Made by a program: the position numbers and the translations under genes. Below are positions 8,028-14,237 of a stretch of 14,237 nucleotides of DNA, in pieces; within the stretch, counting starts at the first letter, position 1, and each line of letters begins with the position of its first letter. The stretch lies in assembly GCA_003501365.1 (NCBI GenBank), contig DNPP01000467.1:6673-20909 (forward strand). Direction: 5' to 3'. The notes beneath the pieces were generated by a model that saw only the letters and a program-made list of their open reading frames with translations, ran no database searches and was not told where the DNA came from. Origin of the DNA: Bacillota bacterium (lineage in GTDB: Bacteria; Bacillota; UBA4882; UBA8346).

Positions 8028-8092
8028 AAAGAAAGACTCTATTCAAGAAAATTGTTGTTTTTTTCCATGCTTTGACCTTAATCCACGGGTTA

Positions 8093-8130
8093 ATGGGCGT
8101 TCCAAAAACATGCCCACATGGGCGGGCAGA
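8093..8130 (+). other. GC-rich segment with mutually exclusive short hairpins
   Basis: The 241-base gap between the binding protein and the permeases holds the terminator at 7994-8027 and this segment. TGGGC occurs twice and GCCCA once between them, so GCCCA can pair with either copy. A TGCCC/GGGCA pairing is a third option. It is unusually GC-rich for the spacer. No promoter boxes were clear. Confidence 0.3.
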
Positions 8131-8218
8131 ATTTCAACTCGTTTCATACAGAGTCTAAAAATGGCGGCCAAAAAATGAAAATTACAGATATTTTTATAAA
8201 TAAACCGGGGTGATTTAT

Positions 8219-9136
8219 TTGGTGAAACAGCGCTTGAATCCATGGCCTTATCTGTTCATTGCTCCATACTTTATAATTTATTTGATTTTTGGATTTTATC
8301 CGATATTGTATTCCTTGGGGATTAGTTTTACCAATTGGGACGGTATCGGAAGTATTCATTTTGTTGGCTTTACAAATTACATTAAACTATTTACCATTGA
8401 TCCATATTTTTGGAAATCCATCATCAATACCTTGATTCTTTTGCTAGAGTCCTTGCCGGTACAAATTATCGGCGGTCTATTATTGGCAGTGGCGCTTTTC
8501 AGTAAACGAGCCAAATTTAAACGTCTTTTTCAATTGGTTAATTTTTTGCCTTACATTACCACACCGGTCGCAGTGGGGTTGATTTTTTGGATGTTTTTTG
8601 ACTGGCAGACTGGTATTGTGAATCGAATATTGACGCAGAGTGGGATTTTAGCGGAAGGTATAAATTGGCTGGGTAATGTTTGGCCGGCCCGCATTGTTGT
8701 CGGGTTGATGATTATCTGGAAATATACCGGATATACCATGGTAATCTATTTGGCCGGTTTAGCCAACATTCCTAATGACATTTATGAAGCGGCTTATGTT
8801 GATGGTTCAGGTCCGGTTCATACTTTCTTCAAAATAACCGTACCTTTGTTGCGGCCGGTAACTGTATTCCTTGTCATAACCAGTATTATCGGCGGTCTTC
8901 AATTATTTGACGAACCCAAACTATTACTAGCTGGATGGGGTGGAGCCTCCGGGAGTGTGGTTGGCGGACCTGATCGGGGTTGTCTAACAGCAGTTTGGAA
9001 CTTGTACGATACCGCCTTTGGTTCGAATATGCGATATGGAATGGGCGCTGCAATCGCTTATGGCTTGTTCTTAGTTATTTTTCTCGTTTCCATTATTGGC
9101 GCCAAATTTTTGAATCGAGGGGGAGATGAAACTTGA
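8219..9136 (+). CDS. CUT1 ABC sugar permease (MalF/UgpA-like)
   Basis: This is an integral-membrane subunit of about 305 residues with six predicted spans. The first begins near PYLFIAPYFIIYLIFGFYPI. The EAA loop that contacts the ATPase is visible as YEAAYVDGSGP near residues 189-199, followed by FFKITVPLLRPV. The segment GGPDRGCLTAVW, then LYDTAFG, is typical of this branch. The start is uncertain: GGGGTGAT (8207-8214) serves either TTG 8219 or GTG 8222. GTG 8210 would fall inside that site. The stop overlaps the next gene's start as TTGA. It pairs with the following permease to form the channel. Confidence 0.9.
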   Translation: MVKQRLNPWPYLFIAPYFIIYLIFGFYPILYSLGISFTNWDGIGSIHFVGFTNYIKLFTIDPYFWKSIINTLILLLESLPVQIIGGLLLAVALFSKRAKFKRLFQLVNFLPYITTPVAVGLIFWMFFDWQTGIVNRILTQSGILAEGINWLGNVWPARIVVGLMIIWKYTGYTMVIYLAGLANIPNDIYEAAYVDGSGPVHTFFKITVPLLRPVTVFLVITSIIGGLQLFDEPKLLLAGWGGASGSVVGGPDRGCLTAVWNLYDTAFGSNMRYGMGAAIAYGLFLVIFLVSIIGAKFLNRGGDET

Positions 9137-9954
9137 AAATTTCAGAAGGCGCCTCAAAACCATTGATTTTCATTTTGGGCATTGTTTCAATTTTATCATT
9201 ATTGCCATTTTACCTAATGACTATTATGGGAACTTATTTCACGAATGATCTCTTTACAAAACTGGTTTATTTGCCGGGAAATTATTTTCTTCAGAATCTC
9301 CGAACCATCTTACATAGTAAATTTTTCTTGTTTTACTGGAATAGTTTTTATGTTGCTGCGCTATCGACGGTTCTTTGTGTATTTGTAAGTGCCTTAACCG
9401 GGTTCGCGTTTGCCAAATACAAATTTAAAGGGCAAAAAGGATTATATTACTTTATTTTAGGAACCATGATGGTTCCATCACAATTAGGATTGGTAGCTTT
9501 TGCAGTTGAAATGCGAAATTTTCATTGGGTTAATACTCATTTGCCATTAATTATCCCTTGGGCTGCCAATGCTTTCGGCGTCTTTTGGATGACCCAATAT
9601 ATCAAAGGGGCTATACCCGATGAGATTCTTGAAAGCGCCCGGATCGACGGTTGCAATGAAATTGGAATTTTCTCACGGATTGTAATGCCTTTTATTAAAC
9701 CAGCTATTACTACATTATCAATGCTGAGTTTCTTATGGTCATGGAATAATTACCTGACCCCATTGATCATTTTAAATAAGGTAGAGGTTTTCACGATCCC
9801 CTTGGGTATCTCCACGTTGGACAGTTATTACATGACGGATTACGGAGCGCGTATTTTGGCATTATCAATAGGGATTTTACCGTTATTAGTAATATTCATT
9901 GTTGGTTCCAAAAATTTTATTAAAGGAATTACAGCCGGAGCGGTTAAGGGCTAA
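9133..9954 (+). CDS. CUT1 ABC sugar permease (MalG/UgpE-like)
   Basis: This is a 273-residue partner permease with six predicted membrane spans. The EAA loop reads ILESARIDGCNEIGIFSRIV around residues 165-185, ending in MPFIKPA. The start is TTG 9133, overlapping the previous stop TGA (9134-9136), and GGGGGAG (9119-9125) lies 7 bases upstream. The pair is therefore translationally coupled. No ATP-binding subunit gene follows or precedes it in the window. Importers of this type commonly use a shared MsmX/UgpC-like ATPase encoded elsewhere, which is expected here. Confidence 0.92.
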   Translation: MKISEGASKPLIFILGIVSILSLLPFYLMTIMGTYFTNDLFTKLVYLPGNYFLQNLRTILHSKFFLFYWNSFYVAALSTVLCVFVSALTGFAFAKYKFKGQKGLYYFILGTMMVPSQLGLVAFAVEMRNFHWVNTHLPLIIPWAANAFGVFWMTQYIKGAIPDEILESARIDGCNEIGIFSRIVMPFIKPAITTLSMLSFLWSWNNYLTPLIILNKVEVFTIPLGISTLDSYYMTDYGARILALSIGILPLLVIFIVGSKNFIKGITAGAVKG

Positions 9955-9998
9955 GATGGAAATCCCTATGATAGGCAGTTTATAACATTGCCGAAGAC

Positions 9999-10013
9999 TG
10001 AAATTCAATTTCA
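9999..10013 (+). other. Short inverted repeat before the GH42 ribosome site
   Basis: TGAAAT (9999-10004) and ATTTCA (10008-10013) are perfect 6-base arms around TCA, ending about 8 bases before the ribosome site. It may be a weak operator or mRNA hairpin, or chance in AT-rich DNA. Confidence 0.25.
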
Positions 10014-10031
10014 AAGGAAAAAGGGGAAGCC

Positions 10032-12089
10032 ATGATGGAAAAATCGTTGCATATGGAGAAACTAAGGTTGGGTGTTTGTTATTATCCGGAGCATTGGCCG
10101 GAGGAATTATGGGAAAATGACTTGAAACGTATGCAAGATTACGGTATCGAGGTTGTACGAATTGCAGAGTTTGCTTGGAATAAATTTGAATTGGAAGAGG
10201 GAACTTTCACTTACGATTTTTTCGATCGGTTTGTGACTCTGGCCAATAAAATCGGCATGAAAATGATATTTTGCACTCCTTCGGCAACTCCTCCGGCATG
10301 GCTGACCAAAAAATATCCGGAAGTCCTCAATGCTAAAAAGGACGGAACAGTCTTCAGACACGGTATGAGGAGGCATTACAACTACAACTCACCCATCTAC
10401 CGAAAATTGGTGTCTGCAATTGTTGAAAGATTGGCTGCTCATTATTGCCTGAATGAAGCGATTATTGGTTGGCAAATCGATAACGAGCTTAACTGTGAGC
10501 TCGACGAATTTTATTCCGAGTCGGATCATACCGCTTTTCGTGAGTATTTGAAAGAAAAATTCGGAACCTTGGCGGCTTTGAATAAGGCTATGGGAACTAT
10601 ATTCTGGAATCAGACCTATACGTCGTGGGATCAAATCTTTCTAACCCGCTCCATGATCCATAAAGGTGGAAACAACCCCCATATGGCACTTGAGGAAAAG
10701 AGGTTTTTCTCCCATAGCGCCATCTCTTTTTGTAAAATTCAGGCCGATATTATTCGTAAGTATGCGCCAAAGGGCCAGTTTATTACCACTAACGGCATTT
10801 TTAATCATTTGGATTCCCATGAAATGACGGATACTGTATTAGATTTTATCACTTATGACAGCTACCCCGATTTTGGTTTCGACTATGAAACAGACCCGCA
10901 ATCCAATGGCAATCTTAAGGATCGATATTGGTCCTGTCATCTTTCAAAAGTTCGTTCGATTTCCCCCAATTTTGGTATAATGGAACAGCAATCCGGCGCA
11001 GGAGGATGGGATTTTCGGATGAAACAGCCGATGCCCAAGCCTGGACAAATGAGGCTTTGGACGTACCAGTCTGTTGCACATGGTGCGGACTATATCAGCT
11101 ATTTTCGCTGGAGAACCTGCTGGGTGGGAACTGAAATTTATTGGCACGGTTTGAATGATTATTCCAATATGCCCAACCGGCGTCTGGGTGAACTTGAAAG
11201 AATCAGGGATGAGTTCCAAAAGCTTTCATGTATAGCGGGATCACGTTATAAAGCGGAGATAGCCTTCCTTAAAGACTATGATAATGAATGGGATGGAGAG
11301 CAGGATCAATGGCATGGCCCCCTGGATCGTTTCAGTGCTCAAGGTTGGTTTATCGCTGCACAGCGAAATCATACCCCGATGGATTATGTATATCTGACGA
11401 GTAGCCGAATGACCACAGTCGATGATTTGAAAAAATATAAATTACTGATCTATCCCCATGCAACAATTCTTACAAGACAAACTGCTGACTTATTAAAGTC
11501 TTATGTGGAACAAGGGGGTCAACTTATTATGGGAGCGCGAACCGGCTATAAGGATGAATTTGGACGCTGTCCGATGCGCATCATGCCGGGTTTTGCCTCA
11601 GAAATATGCGGAGTTACTGTTTCCGATTACACCAGCCTAGGCCCTGCGGACGATATGGAATATGCCATTTGGGATGAAGAAATGATCGAAGCTCCGATAT
11701 TTAATGATATTCTCGAAGTGAGGCAGGGCGCTGAAGTGCTGGCCCGATTTAAGGGCAGTTATTATAACGGTTTACCGGCACTTATCTGTAACCGGATTGG
11801 CAATGGAAAAGCTTATTATTTCGGCGCTGGATTCACCGCCAGAGCGGCTGCTTTATTTCTTAAGAAACTTGGACTTAGGGAGCCTTATGGCGATATCATA
11901 AGATTGCCGGAGGAAGCGGAGTTAAGCATACGCTCGAAGAATGGAAAAGATTACATGTTTGTACTTAATTATCAGCCTCAAAAAATCAAAATTGCCCTCA
12001 AAATTCCTGCCACAGATTTATTGACCGGAAACAAAGTATCAGGTGAGGAAGAACTTTACGATTATGGAGTCGCCGTGTTAGTACGATAA
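10032..12089 (+). CDS. GH42 beta-galactosidase
   Basis: This 685-residue cytoplasmic glycoside hydrolase is of normal length for family 42. The retaining catalytic pair is visible: acid/base E152 in GWQIDNELN and nucleophile E318 in GIMEQQSGAGGWD. Other family marks are LGVCYYPEHWPEE near residue 12 and CTPSATPPAW. The middle (about 400-620) fits the trimerisation domain and the end a small beta domain. It has no signal peptide, so it should act on imported sugar. AAGGGGA (10021-10027) serves ATG 10032 or the adjacent ATG 10035. It lies 77 bases after the permease gene, apparently in the same operon. Beta-galactosides such as galactan fragments are the likely substrate; some family members prefer arabinopyranosides. 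Confidence 0.94.
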   Translation: MMEKSLHMEKLRLGVCYYPEHWPEELWENDLKRMQDYGIEVVRIAEFAWNKFELEEGTFTYDFFDRFVTLANKIGMKMIFCTPSATPPAWLTKKYPEVLNAKKDGTVFRHGMRRHYNYNSPIYRKLVSAIVERLAAHYCLNEAIIGWQIDNELNCELDEFYSESDHTAFREYLKEKFGTLAALNKAMGTIFWNQTYTSWDQIFLTRSMIHKGGNNPHMALEEKRFFSHSAISFCKIQADIIRKYAPKGQFITTNGIFNHLDSHEMTDTVLDFITYDSYPDFGFDYETDPQSNGNLKDRYWSCHLSKVRSISPNFGIMEQQSGAGGWDFRMKQPMPKPGQMRLWTYQSVAHGADYISYFRWRTCWVGTEIYWHGLNDYSNMPNRRLGELERIRDEFQKLSCIAGSRYKAEIAFLKDYDNEWDGEQDQWHGPLDRFSAQGWFIAAQRNHTPMDYVYLTSSRMTTVDDLKKYKLLIYPHATILTRQTADLLKSYVEQGGQLIMGARTGYKDEFGRCPMRIMPGFASEICGVTVSDYTSLGPADDMEYAIWDEEMIEAPIFNDILEVRQGAEVLARFKGSYYNGLPALICNRIGNGKAYYFGAGFTARAAALFLKKLGLREPYGDIIRLPEEAELSIRSKNGKDYMFVLNYQPQKIKIALKIPATDLLTGNKVSGEEELYDYGVAVLVR

Positions 12090-12129
12090 GGCATTTTTTA
12101 CAGGCCGTTTGTAAGTCCACGTTAAATTT

Positions 12130-12143
12130 AGGGGTAATCCCCT
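12130..12143 (+). other. Small hairpin downstream of the GH42 gene
   Basis: AGGGG (12130-12134) pairs with CCCCT (12139-12143) around TAAT. No T-tract follows, so it is not a convincing terminator, yet it is the only clear hairpin between the GH42 gene and the second cdr-like fragment. Confidence 0.3.
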
Positions 12144-12200
12144 GCGATTAAGAGGTGCTCCATTAATTGATGTAGTATTGAAAGTCCTACCTTGTCATAA

Positions 12201-12530
12201 TGCTCAACAAAAATCAAAGCCAGATTTCAGCCGGTGAGCGCCGATTTTGAAACCTGGGATCATAAAGTATATTATCCGGCGGCGGAAAAACTATATATCC
12301 GGGTAACGGCGGATAAAGAAAGTAGAAAGATTTTAGGTGCGCAAATATTGGGGGCTTATAAGACGGAAGTATCGAAACGGATCGATATTTTTGCTATCGC
12401 CATATTTCATGAGATAACAGTCAATGAGTTCAGCGATTATGATTTGAGTTATACTCCGCCGTTAAGCAGTCCATGGGATCCGGTGCAGATGGCGGTACAA
12501 AACCTCGAAAAAAAGCTGCATCATTTTTGA
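12201..12530 (+). pseudogene. CoA-disulfide-reductase-like C-terminal fragment, copy 2
   Basis: A frame open from after TAA 12198-12200 to TGA 12528-12530 encodes only the C-terminal dimerisation domain of a CoA-disulfide-reductase-like flavoprotein: VSADFETWDHKVYYPAAEKL through DLSYTPPLSSPWDPVQM, with a short extra tail LHHF. FAD, NAD and active-site cysteine regions are absent. There is no ATG, and the GTG at 12234 has no ribosome site, so it is a remnant and not a small protein gene. It differs from copy 1 at about 11 of 99 aligned residues. Sequence left of about 12213 no longer matches copy 1, marking a sharp breakpoint just after the sugar module. Confidence 0.85.
12219..12515 (+). repeat. 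Right copy of 297-bp direct repeat
   Basis: Gap-free partner of 2651-2947. A run of 42 identical bases lies within the first third. After that the two copies differ mostly at third codon positions. Confidence 0.85.
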
Positions 12531-12550
12531 GTTGAGATCACCGACGAAAT

Positions 12551-12562
12551 TTGGTTCACCAA
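12551..12562 (+). other. Short palindrome TTGGT-TC-ACCAA
   Basis: A 5-bp-arm inverted repeat sits just after the cdr-like fragment 2 stop. No T-tract follows. Its role is unknown. Confidence 0.2.
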
Positions 12563-12621
12563 CATCTAAAAAATGGAAATTGTATATCTACTAATTGAAG
12601 TTGCGGCTATACTATCAAACA

Positions 12622-12654
12622 AAAAGCCTGTCATGTTGGCAGGTCCTTGCTTTT
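12622..12654 (-). terminator. Terminator of the minus-strand ferredoxin gene
   Basis: Read on the minus strand, CCTGCC, loop AACAT and GACAGG are followed by CTTTTTG, only about 20 bases after the ferredoxin stop. The stem is 6 bp with one G-T pair. Confidence 0.6.
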
Positions 12655-12662
12655 AATGGAAA

Positions 12663-12866
12663 TTACCGCATTTCAATCGCTTGGCCACAGCATTCTGTAG
12701 CACATTTACCGCACTCGTTACATTTTTCAAAATCAAATAGGATTTTCCCACCTAATGGTTCATTTTCTTCTTCTTCGTATGTAATTGCAGCGGTTGGGCA
12801 GGCTTTAATGGCAGTACAGATATCTTTTTGAACAGCACATTTGTGTTTTAATAAAAAGGGTTTCAT
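12663..12866 (-). CDS. Small ferredoxin-like [4Fe-4S] protein with an atypical first motif
   Basis: This is a 67-residue cytoplasmic electron carrier or iron-sulfur protein. The second motif is canonical, CNECGKC at C49, C52 and C55, and together with C23 (ACPTAAI) would hold one [4Fe-4S] cluster. The first motif is unusual: C10, C17 and C23 are spaced 7 and 6 apart in place of CxxCxxCxxxCP, and the second motif ends in C59-C60 without proline. A second standard cluster is therefore doubtful. TGGAGG lies about 6 bases before the ATG. It diverges from the ArsR-type gene across a 141-base spacer and may belong functionally to that redox/metalloid cluster. The partner is unknown. Confidence 0.85.
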   Translation of the reverse strand: MKPFLLKHKCAVQKDICTAIKACPTAAITYEEEENEPLGGKILFDFEKCNECGKCATECCGQAIEMR

Positions 12867-12889
12867 GACGTGCCTCCATTTTTTTCTTA

Positions 12890-12898
12890 ATTATAGCA
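12890..12898 (-). promoter_or_regulatory. Extended -10 promoter of the ferredoxin gene
   Basis: On the minus strand, TGCTATAAT combines a perfect -10 box (12890-12895) with an extended TG. The -35 position is poor (AAAATA). The start point would give a leader of only about 17 bases. Confidence 0.6.
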
Positions 12899-12938
12899 TA
12901 ATCCTATTGGTCTATTTTTTAAACTTTTTACAAAAGAT

Positions 12939-12967
12939 TTGACGAAATTGCTTTGTCAAGTTATAAT
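12939..12967 (+). promoter_or_regulatory. Sigma-A type promoter of the arsR-like operon
   Basis: TTGACG (12939-12944) and TATAAT (12962-12967) are 17 bases apart, a near-consensus promoter. TTGAC (12939-12943) also forms an inverted repeat with GTCAA (12955-12959) inside the promoter. Confidence 0.85.
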
Positions 12968-12991
12968 ATGAGTAAATGCGAATATGCTCAT
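12968..12991 (+). promoter_or_regulatory. Probable ArsR-type operator
   Basis: A 24-bp imperfect palindrome with outer arms ATGAG and CTCAT (18 of 24 positions symmetric) starts directly after the -10 box and covers the likely transcription start. Its size and position fit the inverted repeats bound by ArsR/SmtB dimers. A bound repressor here would block its own promoter. Confidence 0.6.
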
Positions 12992-13007
12992 TGAAGAGGT
13001 TATTATC

Positions 13008-13352
13008 ATGGAATTAGTAAAGGTAATAAAAGCACTGGGAGATGAGAATCGAGTCCGGATTCTAAATCTTCTTCGTAAAAGGAATATGTGTGTTTGTGAA
13101 CTTGAAAGCGTCTTAAATGTTACCCAATCTAACGTCTCGCGGCATTTGCTCAAGTTAAAAGAAGCCGATATTATTGATTTTGAGAAACAAGGCCAATTCG
13201 TTTTTTATAAAATAAACGATCCGATTTTGAAAGAATACCCTTTTATCCAAAATATATTGAATCGGGAGTTTGACCGGATTAAAAAAATGGGAGAAGATTT
13301 AGCCAGGCTAGAAAAACTAAAAAGAGACGGTCAAGTTTGTAAAATCGAATAA
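13008..13352 (+). CDS. ArsR/SmtB-family metalloid-responsive repressor
   Basis: This is a 114-residue winged-helix repressor. The N-terminal part has the family signature KALGDENRVRILNLL, then the metal site MCVCELE with C28 and C30, equivalent to the CVC arsenite site on the recognition arm of E. coli ArsR. The DNA-recognition helix is VTQSNVSRHLLKLKEA and the wing is GQFVFYKI. An extra cysteine near the end (GQVCKIE) could be a third ligand. ATG 13008 is preferred because AAGAGG (12994-12999) lies 8 bases upstream. An ATG at 12984 lies inside the operator palindrome and would add 8 residues. It is followed by a thioredoxin-like protein and an ArsP-type permease, so As(III) or Sb(III) is the likely inducer. 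Confidence 0.9.
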   Translation: MELVKVIKALGDENRVRILNLLRKRNMCVCELESVLNVTQSNVSRHLLKLKEADIIDFEKQGQFVFYKINDPILKEYPFIQNILNREFDRIKKMGEDLARLEKLKRDGQVCKIE

Positions 13353-13388
13353 AAAATTTTTATTGGTTATATGATTGTATACTAATAT

Positions 13389-13403
13389 ATGCATTAATAT
13401 GCT
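13389..13403 (+). promoter_or_regulatory. Possible second ArsR-type half-site pair
   Basis: ATGCATTAATATGCT resembles ATGCGAATATGCT inside the operator at 12976-12988: both have ATGC, a short spacer, then AATATGCT. It lies in the 76-base gap before the thioredoxin-like gene. No clear promoter was found there. Confidence 0.3.
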
Positions 13404-13428
13404 ATTAAAAAGAAAGAAGGAGAAAATA

Positions 13429-13707
13429 ATGGAAATCAAGGTTTTAGGTCCGGGTTGCTCAAATTGCAACAAATTAGAGAAAGTAGTGGATGAGGTTACT
13501 AAGGAATTGGGTATCACCGATCCGGTGCAAAAGGTATCGGATATCAAGGAGATGCTTTCTTATGGGATTATGTCCACACCTGCTTTAGTAATTAACGGGA
13601 AGGTCAAATTTTCCGGACGGGTTCCTTCTAAGGATGAGATTAAAAAATATTTGCAAGGTGAATCCGGGGCCAGTAGTTGCGGTTGTGACAGCGGTTGTTG
13701 CCAGTGA
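13429..13707 (+). CDS. Small thioredoxin-fold redox protein with Cys-rich tail
   Basis: This is a 92-residue cytoplasmic protein of the Thioredoxin_3 (redox-active disulfide protein 2) type. It starts with MEIKVLGPGCSNCNKL, where C10 and C13 form the CxxC site, and has the cis-proline in MSTPALVING (P51). The C-terminus adds a short tail, SSCGCDSGCCQ, with C84, C86, C90 and C91, which looks like a soft-metal or metalloid ligand set. GAAGGAG (13416-13422) lies 6 bases before ATG 13429. An upstream in-frame start at 13375 lacks such a site. Genes of this type often sit between arsR and a DUF318 permease, as here, and may reduce or hand over the transported compound. Confidence 0.88.
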   Translation: MEIKVLGPGCSNCNKLEKVVDEVTKELGITDPVQKVSDIKEMLSYGIMSTPALVINGKVKFSGRVPSKDEIKKYLQGESGASSCGCDSGCCQ

Positions 13708-13714
13708 CTTTGAT

Positions 13715-13730
13715 GAGCGGTTCACCGCTC
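13715..13730 (+). other. Intergenic hairpin before the permease gene
   Basis: GAGCGG (13715-13720) pairs with CCGCTC (13725-13730) around a TTCA tetraloop. No T-tract follows, so it is more likely an mRNA processing or stability element than a terminator. Confidence 0.4.
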
Positions 13731-13756
13731 CTCCATTAAAAATTTAAAAAGGTCGG

Positions 13757-14237
13757 ATGAATATGTGGAAAGCATTTGTCGATTGGCTGGTTTACAGTGT
13801 ATTCGGATTATCTGTCAAGTCTCACCCGGCGGCGGCGTTAAACTTCTTTATTTATGATACCGTTAAAATTTTCTTCCTGCTCTCGGTTATTATCTTTGCG
13901 GTAGCCATTATCAGAAGCTTTTTCCCACCGGAGAAGACCAAACAGATTTTGAGCAAATTTCCGGAGACGATAGGAAATATATTGGCAGCCCTGCTTGGAA
14001 TTGTGACTCCGTTTTGTTCCTGTTCGGCAGTGCCGCTCTTTATCGGCTTCATGGAAGCTGGGGTGCCGCTGGGGGTTACGTTCTCGTTTCTAGTCTCGTC
14101 GCCAATGGTTAATGAAGTGGCGTTAATCATGCTTTGGGGACTTTTCGGCTGGAAGGTTGCAACGCTTTATATTCTAAGTGGACTTGTGATTGCTATTGTT
14201 AGCGGTCTGGTTATTGGTCAATTGAAGCTGGAGAAGC
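13757..14237 (+). CDS. ArsP/DUF318-family permease (partial, N-terminal part)
   Basis: The first 160 residues of a membrane permease run off the right edge. Hydrophobic spans are seen around residues 10-20, 35-55, 73-97 and 110-125, with more starting near the end. The family signature TPFCSCSAVPLFIGF (paired cysteines after the third span) and SSPMVNEVALI are clear. Relatives export trivalent organoarsenicals or related compounds. AAGG at 13749-13752 lies 4 bases before ATG 13757 and 10 bases before ATG 13763, so the start could be two codons later. It is the third gene of the arsR-like operon, 49 bases after the thioredoxin-like gene. The C-terminal half and any fused domain cannot be seen. 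Confidence 0.88.
   Translation, partial: MNMWKAFVDWLVYSVFGLSVKSHPAAALNFFIYDTVKIFFLLSVIIFAVAIIRSFFPPEKTKQILSKFPETIGNILAALLGIVTPFCSCSAVPLFIGFMEAGVPLGVTFSFLVSSPMVNEVALIMLWGLFGWKVATLYILSGLVIAIVSGLVIGQLKLEK

Noticed and set aside
2953..12218. The sugar module as a transposon or integrative element.
   Set aside because: There is no transposase, integrase, tRNA site or terminal inverted repeat. The flanking repeats are explained by gene fragments.
12234..12530. A 98-residue gene starting at GTG, as a stand-alone dimerisation-domain protein.
   Set aside because: There is no ribosome site and the GTG aligns to an internal codon of the left remnant, so it is better read as a gene fragment.
12595..12831. 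Plus-strand open frame of 78 residues.
   Set aside because: It is the antisense of the ferredoxin gene and its terminator, whose cysteine motifs clearly mark the minus strand as coding.
13852..14130. Minus-strand open frame of 92 residues.
   Set aside because: It is antisense to the permease, which shows family motifs on the plus strand.

Overview
The window looks like a chromosomal piece of an anaerobic, low-GC member of the Firmicutes. AT-rich spacers, strong GGAGG-type ribosome binding sites, frequent TTG starts, sigma-A type promoter boxes, a YesN/YesM-like two-component pair and [4Fe-4S] proteins all fit this. Both exported proteins (a TlpA-like thioredoxin and a sugar-binding protein) lack the lipobox cysteine usual in single-membrane Firmicutes, so a two-membrane (diderm) lineage is possible. 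That last point is inference.

Left part (1-2953): the tail of an unidentified gene; a TlpA/ResA-like exported thioredoxin; a convergent small membrane protein of unknown function; an aldo/keto reductase with a C-terminal ferredoxin-like domain, whose start is best placed at a TTG; and the broken remains of a CoA-disulfide-reductase-type flavoprotein gene (cdr-like). A strong terminator closes this part.

Middle (about 3.17-12.09 kb): a complete sugar-response and uptake module, all on the + strand. It runs AraC-type response regulator, overlapping sensor histidine kinase, periplasmic sugar-binding protein, terminator/attenuator, two CUT1-type permeases with a TTGA start/stop overlap, and a GH42 beta-galactosidase. 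The likely logic is that the kinase senses an extracellular sugar and the regulator turns on the binding-protein promoter. The transporter then imports a galactoside-type oligosaccharide and the GH42 enzyme cleaves it in the cytoplasm. No ATPase gene is present, so a shared MsmX/UgpC-type ATPase elsewhere is expected.

Right part (12.2-14.24 kb): a second cdr-like C-terminal fragment, then an arsenic/redox-type cluster. This has a divergent small ferredoxin, an ArsR-family repressor with a CVC metal-binding motif, a small thioredoxin-fold protein with a Cys-rich tail, and the start of an ArsP/DUF318 permease that runs off the end.

The most notable structural point is that the sugar module lies between two gene fragments encoding the same cdr-like C-terminal domain. 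They form a 297-bp gap-free direct repeat 9,568 bp apart, about 85% identical by hand count. The identity is uneven: about 95% in the first 102 bp and about 80% after that. I saw no transposase, CRISPR array, tRNA or rRNA, and no clear sign of a wholly new system.
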